A stretch of DNA of 64,000 bases from Bradyrhizobium barranii subsp. barranii (lineage in GTDB: Bacteria; Pseudomonadota; Alphaproteobacteria; Rhizobiales; Xanthobacteraceae): contig NZ_CP086136.1 in assembly GCF_017565645.3 (NCBI RefSeq), positions 4,013,501 to 4,077,500 of the forward strand. The letters run 5' to 3'. A program made the position numbers and the translations under genes. The notes below the pieces were generated by a model. The model saw nothing but the letters and a program-made list of their open reading frames with translations. It searched no databases and was not told the origin of the DNA. Of this stretch, positions 53,601 to 60,927 are shown in pieces; position 1 is the stretch's first letter; each line of letters opens with the position of its first letter.

Positions 53601-53953
53601 ATGTGCAATCGGAAGCAATGCGGCTCGAGATCTATGGTCGCGCCGCCAGATGCCGGAGCGACGACGATCTGGAAGACCTGGAGGAAGAGACCTCGCGCCG
53701 TTTCGGCAGGCTCCCGCCGGAGGCGCGCGATTTCTTTGCGGCCGCCAGGCTCCGGATCGATTGTAAGCGGCGTGGCATCGTCAGGCTCGATGTCGGGCCC
53801 GAGGCCGTCGCCGCGACTTTCCTCCCCGGGCGGCTGCGGAAATCCAGGGCGCGATCGCTCCAGCGCGACGGCGATCGCGTCGTCTGCGCCGCCCGCGGGC
53901 ACGCGGACCCGTTCGGCCGGATCGAGGAATTCCTGGAGCTTCTGGACGAGTGA
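50651..53953 (+). CDS. Mfd/TRCF-like transcription-repair coupling helicase with Ser/Lys-rich N-terminal tail
   Basis: This 1100-residue superfamily 2 helicase has Mfd domain order. A low-complexity Lys/Ser tail (residues 1-63) is followed by a UvrB-like module (~66-340, with GVLFHGKTFEVFPAGGLGPF) and a CarD-like RNA-polymerase interaction domain (VVHLQRGLALLDGLQTL, ~460-515). The translocase comes next with GDVGFGKT at 605-612 and DEEQH at 706-710, then ATNIVESGLDIPRAN and a helicase Q-GRVGRGG motif. The TRCF domain ends at about 1070. It is somewhat shorter than standard Mfd (about 1150). The start is TTG 50651; no ATG is near. The tail and divergence suggest a second Mfd-type paralogue rather than the housekeeping one. 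Partners are RNA polymerase and possibly UvrA. Confidence 0.88.
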   Translation: MASTKKARAATGAKKTKAKSSKGESPKTKSSKSKGSKSKGSKSTESKGSKGKSASRSTVSSSSPLGMLALHLREQWEKSGRDGLVFLCDNENRAERLGGVIHALDPSVDVLVFPRLNNLPFDGLEPSREIAGRRSSVLRRLAKARKPVFLVSTAEAIMERLPLPASWSKTSLSLKVGAAYSEAELERRLEALGYDLDEEAEYPGGVLFHGKTFEVFPAGGLGPFRIEHSDGVIRKIVAVDPVEHEVVYETRELLIDPMSEQIALGGKRGQRATLPDYCARARWIVDAGVPGHADIWLGTIEEAAGRRDAEREYLGRADWKRLKKSISVLPQKSAFTPTPDFSKASSPRKILRAFIDDMQRAGSRVLFVAAVEDDLRAMERMSGIKAERCADWSEATEGRDRETAFLADFDAGFVGAGRKPLVIVTASDVLGSRAHHPQPMARAWTAAFDHPDVPERGAAVVHLQRGLALLDGLQTLAMGTGSRREMVRLAFAGDNAVLVPPADLALIWPYAAEPGKLARDKADGSTWWARRTEAEAEIQVAAKALAKHISQRHRRRAPKLVAPGPLYERFVARFPYFPTVDQAKAIQDVLDDLAVGHPMDRVVCGDVGFGKTEVALRAAAAVALSGKQVAIAVPTTVLARQHVETFRKRFGPLGIDVGSLSRATSGPETRGIKEGLRSGRLKVVVGTQALSAKDVKFADLGLVIIDEEQHFGAAEKAKLSGLAKNAHTLWMSATPIPRTLAAGLAGFRDLSVIATPPVHRLPIVTKIAPLSDAAIAGALLRERRRHGQSFLICPRIQDLEPMLARVQSLAPDLRIVCLHGKMPVDDLDDRMMSFVDGEADVLLATNIVESGLDIPRANTIVVCWPEKFGLAQLHQLRGRVGRGGTRAFAYLLTESTSEQSEKRLAVLEEFSKPGAGFAISERDLDLRGAGDLFSEQQSGHVQVFGPVLYSHLLKLASERVNDSGAFLWVPDLNLPVGDMLPEGYVQSEAMRLEIYGRAARCRSDDDLEDLEEETSRRFGRLPPEARDFFAAARLRIDCKRRGIVRLDVGPEAVAATFLPGRLRKSRARSLQRDGDRVVCAARGHADPFGRIEEFLELLDE
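50730..50815 (+). repeat. Short in-gene repeats encoding a Ser/Lys/Gly-rich tail
   Basis: AAGAGCAAGGGTTCA (50744-50758) and AAGAGCAAGGGTTCG (50759-50773) are adjacent 15-bp copies, followed by degenerate copies to about 50815. They encode repeated K-S-K-G-S units in the N-terminal tail of the Mfd-like protein. Such tracts can expand or contract by slippage. Confidence 0.7.
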
Positions 53954-53960
53954 GGCAGAC

Positions 53961-54935
53961 CTACTGCGGCTCGATTCCGGCTGCCTTGATGATCCGGCCC
54001 CATTTGGCGATCTCCGCCTTCAGGAAGGCTTCGAGCGCAGCCGGCGTCGCGCGCTCGGCCTCAACCGGAGCCATGCTGAGCTCGGCGAAGCGGCTGATCA
54101 ACGCAGGGTCCTTGAGTGCCGTCTGGAGTGCACCGACGAGCTGGTCGATCACGGGCTTCGGCGTGCCGCGCGGCGCGTAGAGGCCGTACCAGGTCGTCAC
54201 ATCGAATTCGGGAACGCCGGCCTCGGCCGAGGTCGGCACGCCGGGCAGTGTCGCGACGCGCGTCTTGCTGGTGATCGCGTAGCCCTTGATCGTGTTCGAC
54301 TGGATATAGGGCGTCGGTCCCGTCGCGGGGTCGCAATAGACGTCGATATGGCCGGCGATGACGTCGTTCAGCGCGGGCCCGCCGCCCTTGTAGTAGATTT
54401 GCGAGAGTTTCGTATCGGTGGTGCTCATGAACATCAGGCCGCAGAGCTGCGAGGCTGAGCCGAGACCGACATTGCCGAAAGTCATCTTGTCGCCCTCGCT
54501 GCGGATGCGCGCGATCATCTCGCCGAGGTCCTTGGCCGGGAAATTCGGCCGGGCCACCAGGATCATCGGTACGTCCGTGACGAGCCCGATCATGGCGAAG
54601 TCGCCGACGGGATCGAACGGCAGTTTTGCGTAGAGCGCGGGCGCAGTGGCCTGGCCGACATGCATCAGGAGCAGCGTGTAGCCATCAGGCGCGGCCTTGG
54701 CGACGCGGTTGGTGCCGAGTGTGCCGCCGGCGCCGACGACATTCTCGATGACGATGGACTGCTTCAGCGTCGCGCTCATGGCGTTGCCGAGAATTCGCGC
54801 GATGACGTCGCCGGGGCCGCCGGCGGAGAACGGCACGATCATCGTTACCGGGCGGGTGGGGTAGTCGTCTGCGATTGCCGCGCCGCAGGGCAAGAGCAGG
54901 AGACACAGGATCAGCGATCGTACCAGAGACAACAT
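53961..54935 (-). CDS. Tripartite tricarboxylate transporter binding protein (TctC/Bug family)
   Basis: This 324-residue periplasmic receptor has a Sec signal peptide (MLSLVRSLILCLLLLPCGAAIA) before DDYPTRPVTMIVPFSAGGPGDVIARIL, the Bug family opening. Other signatures are NVVGAGGTLGTNRVAKAAPDGYTLLL, the ligand-loop GNVGLGSASQL and GVPTSAEAGVPEFDV. It should bind a carboxylate-type ligand. No TctA or TctB permease gene is in the window, so it is an orphan receptor, common in Bradyrhizobium-like genomes. It is the last gene of the leftward operon, 26 bp after a GntR regulator gene, and lies 7 bp from the convergent Mfd-like stop. A GGGAG site precedes its ATG. Confidence 0.93.
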   Translation of the reverse strand: MLSLVRSLILCLLLLPCGAAIADDYPTRPVTMIVPFSAGGPGDVIARILGNAMSATLKQSIVIENVVGAGGTLGTNRVAKAAPDGYTLLLMHVGQATAPALYAKLPFDPVGDFAMIGLVTDVPMILVARPNFPAKDLGEMIARIRSEGDKMTFGNVGLGSASQLCGLMFMSTTDTKLSQIYYKGGGPALNDVIAGHIDVYCDPATGPTPYIQSNTIKGYAITSKTRVATLPGVPTSAEAGVPEFDVTTWYGLYAPRGTPKPVIDQLVGALQTALKDPALISRFAELSMAPVEAERATPAALEAFLKAEIAKWGRIIKAAGIEPQ

Positions 54936-54961
54936 CGAACACTCCCTGAATTCTTGTTTTT

Positions 54962-55675
54962 CTAGTCGTCGGAAGGCGCCGCCTCCTTGGCGGCGTTTCG
55001 TTCAATCATGTCGAGCGCGGCCACCGCAGCCGCATTGATGTGATCGACGCAGCAGCGCTCGGCGAGATCTGGATCGCCGTTCTGGATCGCGCGCCAGATC
55101 GCGGTGACCTCGCGGAGGCTCTTGTTGATCCGTTTCGGCTGCGACATCGACGTGATCCGCAACAGTTGGATCCGGTCGTGCAGCGGCTTGAGCATGCGCT
55201 CGATGAAGGCGTTGCGGCAGCCGCCGATCAGCGCGGCGTAGAAGTCGGTCTTGGCTTCGAGGCTTCCGACGAGATCCTGCTTGGCCGCGGCCGCCTTCAG
55301 CCGCGTCAAGGCTTCCCCGATCCGCCGAGCCACTTCCGGATCGTGGATTCTGGCGCATTCGCGGCCGGCGAATCCTTCGAGCACCGCGCGCGCCGCGTAG
55401 AGCTGCCGGGCTTCTTCGAGGCTGATCGTGGAGACCACGGGGCCGCGGTGCGGGACGATGTTGACGAGGCCGTCGGCTTCGAGGGCGCGCAGCGCTTCAC
55501 GGATCGAGGGCCGGCTGACGCCCATCATCTCGCAAAGCTCGCGCTCGACCAGGCGCTGGCCCGGTTTGAGTGTTCCGGACATGATCGCCTCGCGCAGCTT
55601 TTGCGCGACCATCGCCCGGACGGTCGGGACGTCCTCGATGCGGAGTGTCGACTGCAATTCGCTACGTCTTTCCAT
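54962..55675 (-). CDS. GntR family transcriptional regulator (FadR/FCD type)
   Basis: This 237-residue regulator has an N-terminal winged helix-turn-helix at residues ~15-80 (LREAIMSGTLKPGQRLVERELCEMMGVSRPSIREALRALEADGLV) and a C-terminal all-helical FCD effector domain. The FCD domain has Asp/His metal-type residues (RECARIHDPEV, FYAALIGGCRN, RCCVDHINAAA). FCD members usually sense small carboxylates. It lies within the same-strand block downstream of a short-chain dehydrogenase and before the TctC gene, so it probably regulates this operon and is cotranscribed with it. The ligand is unknown. Confidence 0.92.
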   Translation of the reverse strand: MERRSELQSTLRIEDVPTVRAMVAQKLREAIMSGTLKPGQRLVERELCEMMGVSRPSIREALRALEADGLVNIVPHRGPVVSTISLEEARQLYAARAVLEGFAGRECARIHDPEVARRIGEALTRLKAAAAKQDLVGSLEAKTDFYAALIGGCRNAFIERMLKPLHDRIQLLRITSMSQPKRINKSLREVTAIWRAIQNGDPDLAERCCVDHINAAAVAALDMIERNAAKEAAPSDD

Positions 55676-55698
55676 GTCCGGACCCTGATTGGGAAAAG

Positions 55699-56439
55699 TC
55701 AGTACCGGTTTACAGGCAGAATCATCATTTCGGCAATTTGAACGTGCGCGGGCTGGTCCAGGGCGAAGACGATCGAACGGGCAATATCGGCAGGCTCGAG
55801 CGCCATCCTGAACTGGTCGAAATAGTCCTTTTCCTTCTGCCTGTCGCCGCGGTAGCGGGTCAGGATGATGTTGGTCCGGGTCAGGCCTGGCTGGAGTTCG
55901 GTGACCCGGATCGCGGTTTCCGCCAGTTCGCCCCGCAGCGTCTCGGTGAACATGTGCACGCCCGCCTTGCTGGTGCTGTAGGCGGCCATATCGGGGACGA
56001 TGCGGACGGCGTTGATGGAGCTGATGTTGACGACATGGCCGGCGTTGCGCCTGACCATGTCGGGCAGGATTGCGCGGGTGACGCGCATCAGGCCGATCAG
56101 ATTGGTCTGGATGATGTTGGACCAGTCGTCGGCGGAGCCGGCATCGAACCGCGTCCGCCCGCCGATATCGTGCCCGGCGTTGTTGATGAGGACGTCGACC
56201 GGCTTGAACTGCGCGGGAATGGCGTCCGGCAGGCGATCCACGGCCTGCCCATCGCTAATGTCGAGCTGGATCGGAAACACCGCGTTGCCCGCCGTGGACG
56301 CGAGTTCGTCAAGCGCCTTGGCGTCGCGATCGACCAGCACGACGCGGCGGCCGCTTTCCAGCAAGGCCTTGGTGATGGCGCGTCCCATGCCGCCGGCGGC
56401 ACCCGTCAGCACGACGCTCTGGCCCGATTGTTCAGTCAT
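55699..56439 (-). CDS. Short-chain dehydrogenase/reductase (SDR)
   Basis: This 246-residue classical SDR has the coenzyme motif TGAAGGMG near residues 11-18, the structural NNAG-like INNAGHD and the catalytic Tyr-x3-Lys in AYSTSKAGV. The Ser before it is in NISSINA. I chose ATG 56439 because family sequence (GQSVVLTGAAGGMGRAI) starts there; the longer open frame overlaps the preceding SDR gene. It probably oxidises a hydroxyl or reduces a keto group of the imported compound. It shares only general SDR features with its neighbour at 56459-57238, so the two are not a recent duplication. The substrate is unknown. Confidence 0.9.
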   Translation of the reverse strand: MTEQSGQSVVLTGAAGGMGRAITKALLESGRRVVLVDRDAKALDELASTAGNAVFPIQLDISDGQAVDRLPDAIPAQFKPVDVLINNAGHDIGGRTRFDAGSADDWSNIIQTNLIGLMRVTRAILPDMVRRNAGHVVNISSINAVRIVPDMAAYSTSKAGVHMFTETLRGELAETAIRVTELQPGLTRTNIILTRYRGDRQKEKDYFDQFRMALEPADIARSIVFALDQPAHVQIAEMMILPVNRY

Positions 56440-56458
56440 CGCAACACTCCCAATGCTT

Positions 56459-57238
56459 TCATGCGACCGACCAGCCGCCGTCGATCGGCAGGCTGGCGCC
56501 GGTGATATCGTTTGCTGCGGGCCCACAGAGAAAGACGACCATGGCGGCGACCGCATTCATTTCGACGAAACGCTGCGTCGGCTGGCGCTCGCCGAGATAT
56601 TCCTTGGTCACATCGTCGACCGGACGGCCGCTGTTCGACGCGATCGTTGCGATCTTGTTCAGGATCGCGGGCGTCGGCAGCGTGCCCGGGCAGAGCGTGT
56701 TGCAGGTGATGCCGCTCCGCGCCGTCTCGATCGCCACCGCACGGGTCATGCCCAAAATCGCAGTCTTGGTGGTGACGTAGTCGATGCGGTCTTCGACCGC
56801 GCGGTTCGAATAGATCGAGCCCATGCTGATGATCCGGCCCCAGCCGCGCTGCTTCATCGCCGGCAGCGCCAGGCGGATCAAATGGAACGGCGCCGAGAGA
56901 TTGACCGCCAGCGCCTGCTCCCAGCGATCGGGCGGAAACTGCTCGATCGCGGAGAAATGCCTGACCACGGCGTTGTTGACGAGGATATCGATGGCGCCGC
57001 AGCGGGCGAGCAGATCGGCCATCATGGCCTCGATCGCCTCGCGCCGGGACAGATCGACGGCGGCCGAGACGACCTCGACGCCGAAGCGGGCGCGGAGGTC
57101 ATCCGCGGCCTGCTTCGGCGCGACGAGATCATGAAGGACGATATTGGCGCCCGCGCCGGCAAGGCCTTCCGCGACGGCGAGGCCAAGGCCCGCGGTCGCA
57201 CCGGTCACGAGTGCCCATTTGCCCTTCATCGTCGTCAC
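56459..57238 (-). CDS. Short-chain dehydrogenase/reductase (SDR)
   Basis: This 259-residue classical SDR has TGATAGLG near residues 13-20, the NNAVVRH variant of the NNAG motif and a catalytic region GSIYSNRAVEDRIDYVTTKTAI with Tyr-x3-Lys (YVTTK). It ends in LPIDGGWSVA. The PGTLPTPAILNKI loop is longer than usual, which resembles 3-hydroxybutyrate dehydrogenase-like enzymes, but this is not decisive. It is encoded between a carboxymuconolactone-decarboxylase-like gene and a second SDR gene on the same strand and within a few bases of the former, so it should be part of the same pathway. Confidence 0.9.
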   Translation of the reverse strand: MTTMKGKWALVTGATAGLGLAVAEGLAGAGANIVLHDLVAPKQAADDLRARFGVEVVSAAVDLSRREAIEAMMADLLARCGAIDILVNNAVVRHFSAIEQFPPDRWEQALAVNLSAPFHLIRLALPAMKQRGWGRIISMGSIYSNRAVEDRIDYVTTKTAILGMTRAVAIETARSGITCNTLCPGTLPTPAILNKIATIASNSGRPVDDVTKEYLGERQPTQRFVEMNAVAAMVVFLCGPAANDITGASLPIDGGWSVA

Positions 57239-57244
57239 GCTCCG

Positions 57245-57625
57245 TTATTTCTTGTCGAGCTCGACGAAGACTTCCTTCGCGTTCCGGAACGCATCCACGC
57301 CGGCCGGCACGCCGCAATAGATCGCGACCTGCATGAAGACCTCGCGGATCTCCTCCTTGGTGGCGCCGTTGGCGAGCGCGCCGCGGACATGGGTCTTCAG
57401 CTCGTGTGGGCGGTTGAGCGCGCAGAGCATCGCCAGATTGAGGAAGCTGCGGGTCTTGCGCGTCAGGCCGTCGCGTCCCCAGACGTAGCCCCAGCAATAT
57501 TCCGTGGTAAGGTCCTGCATCGGACGGTTGAACTCGTCCGCGGATGCGATCGCCTTGTCGACGAACTCGTTGCCGAGCACGCTCTTGCGGATTTCGAGCC
57601 CGCGGTCGTAGGTCGCCTTGTCCAT
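57245..57625 (-). CDS. Carboxymuconolactone decarboxylase family protein
   Basis: This 126-residue small helical protein of the CMD/AhpD family has the conserved core WGRDGLTRKTRSFLNLAMLCALNRPHELKTHVRGALANGATKEEIREVFMQVAIYCGVPAGVDAF. It has the NRPHEL His that true 4-carboxymuconolactone decarboxylases use, but lacks the CxxC of AhpD peroxidase-like members. PcaC catalyses decarboxylation in the protocatechuate branch of the beta-ketoadipate pathway; however the substrate range of family members is wide. It lies 41 bp after a binding-protein gene and 6 bp before an SDR gene in the operon, pointing to catabolism of an aromatic or related acid. Confidence 0.87.
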   Translation of the reverse strand: MDKATYDRGLEIRKSVLGNEFVDKAIASADEFNRPMQDLTTEYCWGYVWGRDGLTRKTRSFLNLAMLCALNRPHELKTHVRGALANGATKEEIREVFMQVAIYCGVPAGVDAFRNAKEVFVELDKK

Positions 57626-57666
57626 GTTGTCCTCCGTTTCTCTTTCCGGCGTTGTCAGTTCTCAGT

Positions 57667-58902
57667 TCAGTTTTTGGGCCAGAACGGCTGCGCCAGCGCG
57701 AGCTGGGGCGGGAACACCGTCACCGGCACGCCGGACTGCCACTGCACGATGGTCATGCCGGCGCCGACGCGGCGGCCCTTCTCGTCGAACTTGATCTCGC
57801 CCAGCGGATAGTATTTCGAGGGGCCGGCATCCATGGTGCGCAGCGCCTCGCCGACGGCAACGCGGTCGGCCTTACCGGCCTTCTCGAGCGCGTCCTTGAT
57901 CACCCACATGTCGCCATAGGTGGAGATCGCATTCTGCGTCATCCACGGCTCCTTGTAGCGGGTCTTCAACTCGGCGATCAGCGCCTCGTGGCCTTTGGCG
58001 CCCCAGCTTGCGACGCAGGTCAGCACGCCCTGGAGGAGTTCGGGACTGACGGTTTGCAGCATGTCGGGCTCGGCGATCGCGATGCCGAACGAGATGGTCG
58101 GAATCTTGCCCTGGCCGAGGCCGAACTCGTTCATCTTCTCGAGCAGCAGTTTCGCGTCCGAGATCACCGTCGGCAGGAAGAACAGCAGATCGGGCTTGGC
58201 CGAACGGATTTTCTGCACCAGCGACGTCGCATCGGCCAGCGGCGGCGTGAACGTCTCGTCGACGATCAGCTGCAACTGGTTCTCCGCCAGCAGGCCCTCG
58301 CGCATCGCCTTTGCGGAAGCGATCGAGGCCCCCGTGTTGTCGGTCAGGATCGCGACCGTCTTCGGCCGCTTGCCTGAGGCCGTTTCCGCCAGCTTGATGA
58401 TTTGGGGCAACGCCTGCCGTGCCTGCGAACCTGCGGTAGCCGCGGTCTGGAACACGTATTTGAAGCCGCGGTCGGTGATCAGGTCGGAATAGGAGAGGGT
58501 GAGGACGGGCAGGCTGGCGCGCTCGGTGACTTCGGTCACCGCGAGCGTGAACGAGGACAGGTATGCGCCGCTGGCAGCAACCAGATCGGTCTCCTGCGCG
58601 ACCATGCGCTGGGCGGCGTTCTTGGCCTTTTCCGTGGTGTCGCCGGAATCGAGCACGACCAGCTTCAGCTTGGCGCCGCCGAGCGCCTTGATGCCGCCTT
58701 GCGCGTTGATGTGGTCGACCGCCATCTCGGCGCCCTCACGCATCACCGTTACCGGGCGGGCGTAGAGGCCGGAGATCGGCACCAGCAGGCCGACCTTCAC
58801 CTCAGAAGGTTGCTGCGCCCAGGCCCGGGATGCGATCAGCGTACCGGAGGCGCCGGCAAGCAATGTTCGCCGCGAGATCGTGATCTTGCTCTTTGCAGTC
58901 AT
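57667..58902 (-). CDS. Branched-chain amino acid-type ABC transporter substrate-binding protein (LivK-like), copy 2
   Basis: This 411-residue periplasmic receptor of the Peripla_BP_6 family has a Tat-type signal ISRRTLLAGASG and cleavage after ASRAWAQQ. Family sequence includes VGLLVPISGLYARP and LNAQGGIKALGG-like HINAQGGIKALGG. It is about 70-75% identical by eye to the next protein (58937-60187), so the two arose by tandem duplication. Only the signal peptides and scattered ligand-pocket positions differ. I chose ATG 58902; the open frame upstream overlaps the other copy. The ligand is not a simple amino acid by necessity: such receptors also bind aromatic and other acids. Confidence 0.9.
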   Translation of the reverse strand: MTAKSKITISRRTLLAGASGTLIASRAWAQQPSEVKVGLLVPISGLYARPVTVMREGAEMAVDHINAQGGIKALGGAKLKLVVLDSGDTTEKAKNAAQRMVAQETDLVAASGAYLSSFTLAVTEVTERASLPVLTLSYSDLITDRGFKYVFQTAATAGSQARQALPQIIKLAETASGKRPKTVAILTDNTGASIASAKAMREGLLAENQLQLIVDETFTPPLADATSLVQKIRSAKPDLLFFLPTVISDAKLLLEKMNEFGLGQGKIPTISFGIAIAEPDMLQTVSPELLQGVLTCVASWGAKGHEALIAELKTRYKEPWMTQNAISTYGDMWVIKDALEKAGKADRVAVGEALRTMDAGPSKYYPLGEIKFDEKGRRVGAGMTIVQWQSGVPVTVFPPQLALAQPFWPKN

Positions 58903-58936
58903 GACAATTCTCCTCCCTGAAAAATATCGCGACGCA

Positions 58937-60187
58937 TCATGATTTCTTCGGCCAGAACGGCTGCGCCTGCGCGAGTTCGGGCGGATAGACGGTGACAGGC
59001 ACGCCCGATTGCCATTGCACGATGACGACGCCGGCGCCGACGCGGCGGCCCTTCTCGTCGAATTTGAGCTGACCGCCCGGATAGTATTTCGACGGGCCGG
59101 CATCCATGGTGCGGAAGGCCTGTGCGACCGAATTGCGGTCGGCCTTGCCGGCCTTCTCCAGTGCTTCCTTCATCAGCCACATGTCGCCATAGGTCGAGAT
59201 GACGTTCTGCGTCATCCAGGGCTCCTTGTATTTGGCCTTGAGCTCGGCGATCAGCGCCTCGTGGCCTTTCGAGCCCCAGTTGGCGACGATGGTCATGATG
59301 CCCTGCACGGTCTCCGGGCTCACGCTCTGGAGCATGTCGGGCTCGGCGATGGTGATGCTGAACGACACCGTCGGGATCTTGCCCTGGCCGAGGCCGAACT
59401 CGCTGATCTTCTCCAACCCCAGCTTGGCATCCGACACTGCATTCGGCATGAACAGGAGCAGATCGGGCTTGGTCGAGCGGACCTTCTGGATCAGCGGGGT
59501 GGCATCCGACAGCGGCGGGGTCCAGACTTCCTCGACGACAAGCTGGAGGCCTTCCTGTGCGAGCAGCTTTTCCTTGAGTGCCTTGGCGGTGGCGACGGAT
59601 GTCGCGGTGTTGTCCATCAGCATCGCCACGGTCTTGGGCTTCTTGCCCGACGCGTTCTCGGCGAGCTTCATCAGCGTCGGCAGGCCCAGCTCGGACTGGC
59701 GGCTCGCGGTCGCGGCGGTCTGGAAGATGTATTTGAAGCCGCGGTCGGTCAGCAGGTCCGAATAGGACAGCGTCAGCACCGGCAGTTCGGCGCGCTCGGT
59801 GACTTCAGTGACGGCGAGGGTGAAGGACGAGAGATAAGAGCCGGTGGCGGCGACCAGATCGGGTTCCTGCGCCACCATGCGTTGCGCCGCGTTCTTGGCC
59901 TTCTCGGTGGTGTCGCCGCAGTCGATCACCACCAGCTTCAGCTTGGCGCCGCCGAGCGCCTTGATGCCTCCTTGCGCGTTGATGTGCTCGATGCCCATCT
60001 CGGCGCCCATTTTCATCACCTGGCCGGGGCGGGTGTAGATGCCCGACAGCGGCACGATCAGTCCGACCTTGACCTCGGCCGGCGCCTGCGCACGTGCCAC
60101 GCCGGCGAGGCCGACGGCGGCGGCACCCGACAGCACGGTCCGGCGCGTCAGTCCTTTTGATATCCTGCCCTTCGATGTCTTGTTCAT
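58937..60187 (-). CDS. Branched-chain amino acid-type ABC transporter substrate-binding protein (LivK-like), copy 1
   Basis: This 416-residue periplasmic receptor of the Peripla_BP_6 family has a Tat-type signal LTRRTVLSGAAAVGLAGVARAQ and a mature part beginning EVKVGLIVPLSGIYTRPGQV. It is the paralogue of the protein encoded directly downstream, 34 bp away. I favour ATG 60187 because GGGAGA lies about 8 bp upstream; an in-frame ATG at 60223 overlaps the LivF end. Two receptors feeding one permease/ATPase set would widen the substrate range. The permease and ATPases are encoded immediately upstream. Confidence 0.9.
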   Translation of the reverse strand: MNKTSKGRISKGLTRRTVLSGAAAVGLAGVARAQAPAEVKVGLIVPLSGIYTRPGQVMKMGAEMGIEHINAQGGIKALGGAKLKLVVIDCGDTTEKAKNAAQRMVAQEPDLVAATGSYLSSFTLAVTEVTERAELPVLTLSYSDLLTDRGFKYIFQTAATASRQSELGLPTLMKLAENASGKKPKTVAMLMDNTATSVATAKALKEKLLAQEGLQLVVEEVWTPPLSDATPLIQKVRSTKPDLLLFMPNAVSDAKLGLEKISEFGLGQGKIPTVSFSITIAEPDMLQSVSPETVQGIMTIVANWGSKGHEALIAELKAKYKEPWMTQNVISTYGDMWLMKEALEKAGKADRNSVAQAFRTMDAGPSKYYPGGQLKFDEKGRRVGAGVVIVQWQSGVPVTVYPPELAQAQPFWPKKS

Positions 60188-60219
60188 CTTGTTGTCTCCC
60201 TGCTCTTTGTTTTTGTTCG

Positions 60220-60927
60220 TCACATGCCGAGATAGGCTTTGCGCACGCGATCATCGGCGCGCAGCGTGTCGTTGTTGCCTTCGAGCACGACGTGTCCGGC
60301 TTCGAGGACATAGCCGTGGTCGGCTGACTCCAGCGCTTCCGCGACGCGCTGCTCGACCAGCAGCATGGTCAGCCCGGACTGACGCCGGATATCGATCAGC
60401 CGCTCGAAGATGAAGTCCGCTGTCGACGGCGCGAGACCCATCGAGGGCTCGTCCAGCATCAACAGCTTCGGCGAGGAGGCGAGGCCGCGGCCGATCGCGA
60501 GCATCTGCTGCTGGCCGCCGGACATCGTACCCGCGAACTGATTGCGGCGTTCCTTCAGCACCGGCAGCCATTCGAAGATGCGCTCGATATTGGCCTGCCA
60601 GTCGCGCCGGCCGCTTTCGGTCATCGCGCCCATTTCGAGGTTCTCCATCACCGTCAGCGACGGGAACACCTGGCGGCCCTCGGGGACGTGGGCGATGCCG
60701 AGATGGGCGCGCTGCGGCGGCGGCACGGCAAGAAGGTCGACGCCGTCGAACGTAATTGCCCCGCCGCTCGGCTTCACGATGCCGGAGATCGTCTTGAACA
60801 GGGTGGTCTTGCCGGCGCCGTTAGGCCCGACGATCGCAACGAACTGGCCGGCGCCGACATTGATCGACACGTCGTTCAGGACGGGCTTGGCCGAATAGCC
60901 CGCGCTCAGTCCCTCAATTCGCAGCAT
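60220..60927 (-). CDS. livF: Branched-chain amino acid-type ABC transporter ATP-binding protein LivF
   Basis: This 235-residue ATPase has Walker A GPNGAGKTT near residue 37, a Q-loop, signature MSGGQQQMLAIG and Walker B LLMLDEPSMGLAP, all of LivF type. The N-terminus MLRIEGLSAGYSAKPVLNDVS is normal. It pairs with the ATPase domain fused to the LivM permease upstream. Its ATG overlaps the stop of that fusion by 14 bp, so both ATPases are made from one transcript. The set imports an amphipathic carboxylate, perhaps an aromatic acid given the downstream genes. Confidence 0.94.
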   Translation of the reverse strand: MLRIEGLSAGYSAKPVLNDVSINVGAGQFVAIVGPNGAGKTTLFKTISGIVKPSGGAITFDGVDLLAVPPPQRAHLGIAHVPEGRQVFPSLTVMENLEMGAMTESGRRDWQANIERIFEWLPVLKERRNQFAGTMSGGQQQMLAIGRGLASSPKLLMLDEPSMGLAPSTADFIFERLIDIRRQSGLTMLLVEQRVAEALESADHGYVLEAGHVVLEGNNDTLRADDRVRKAYLGM

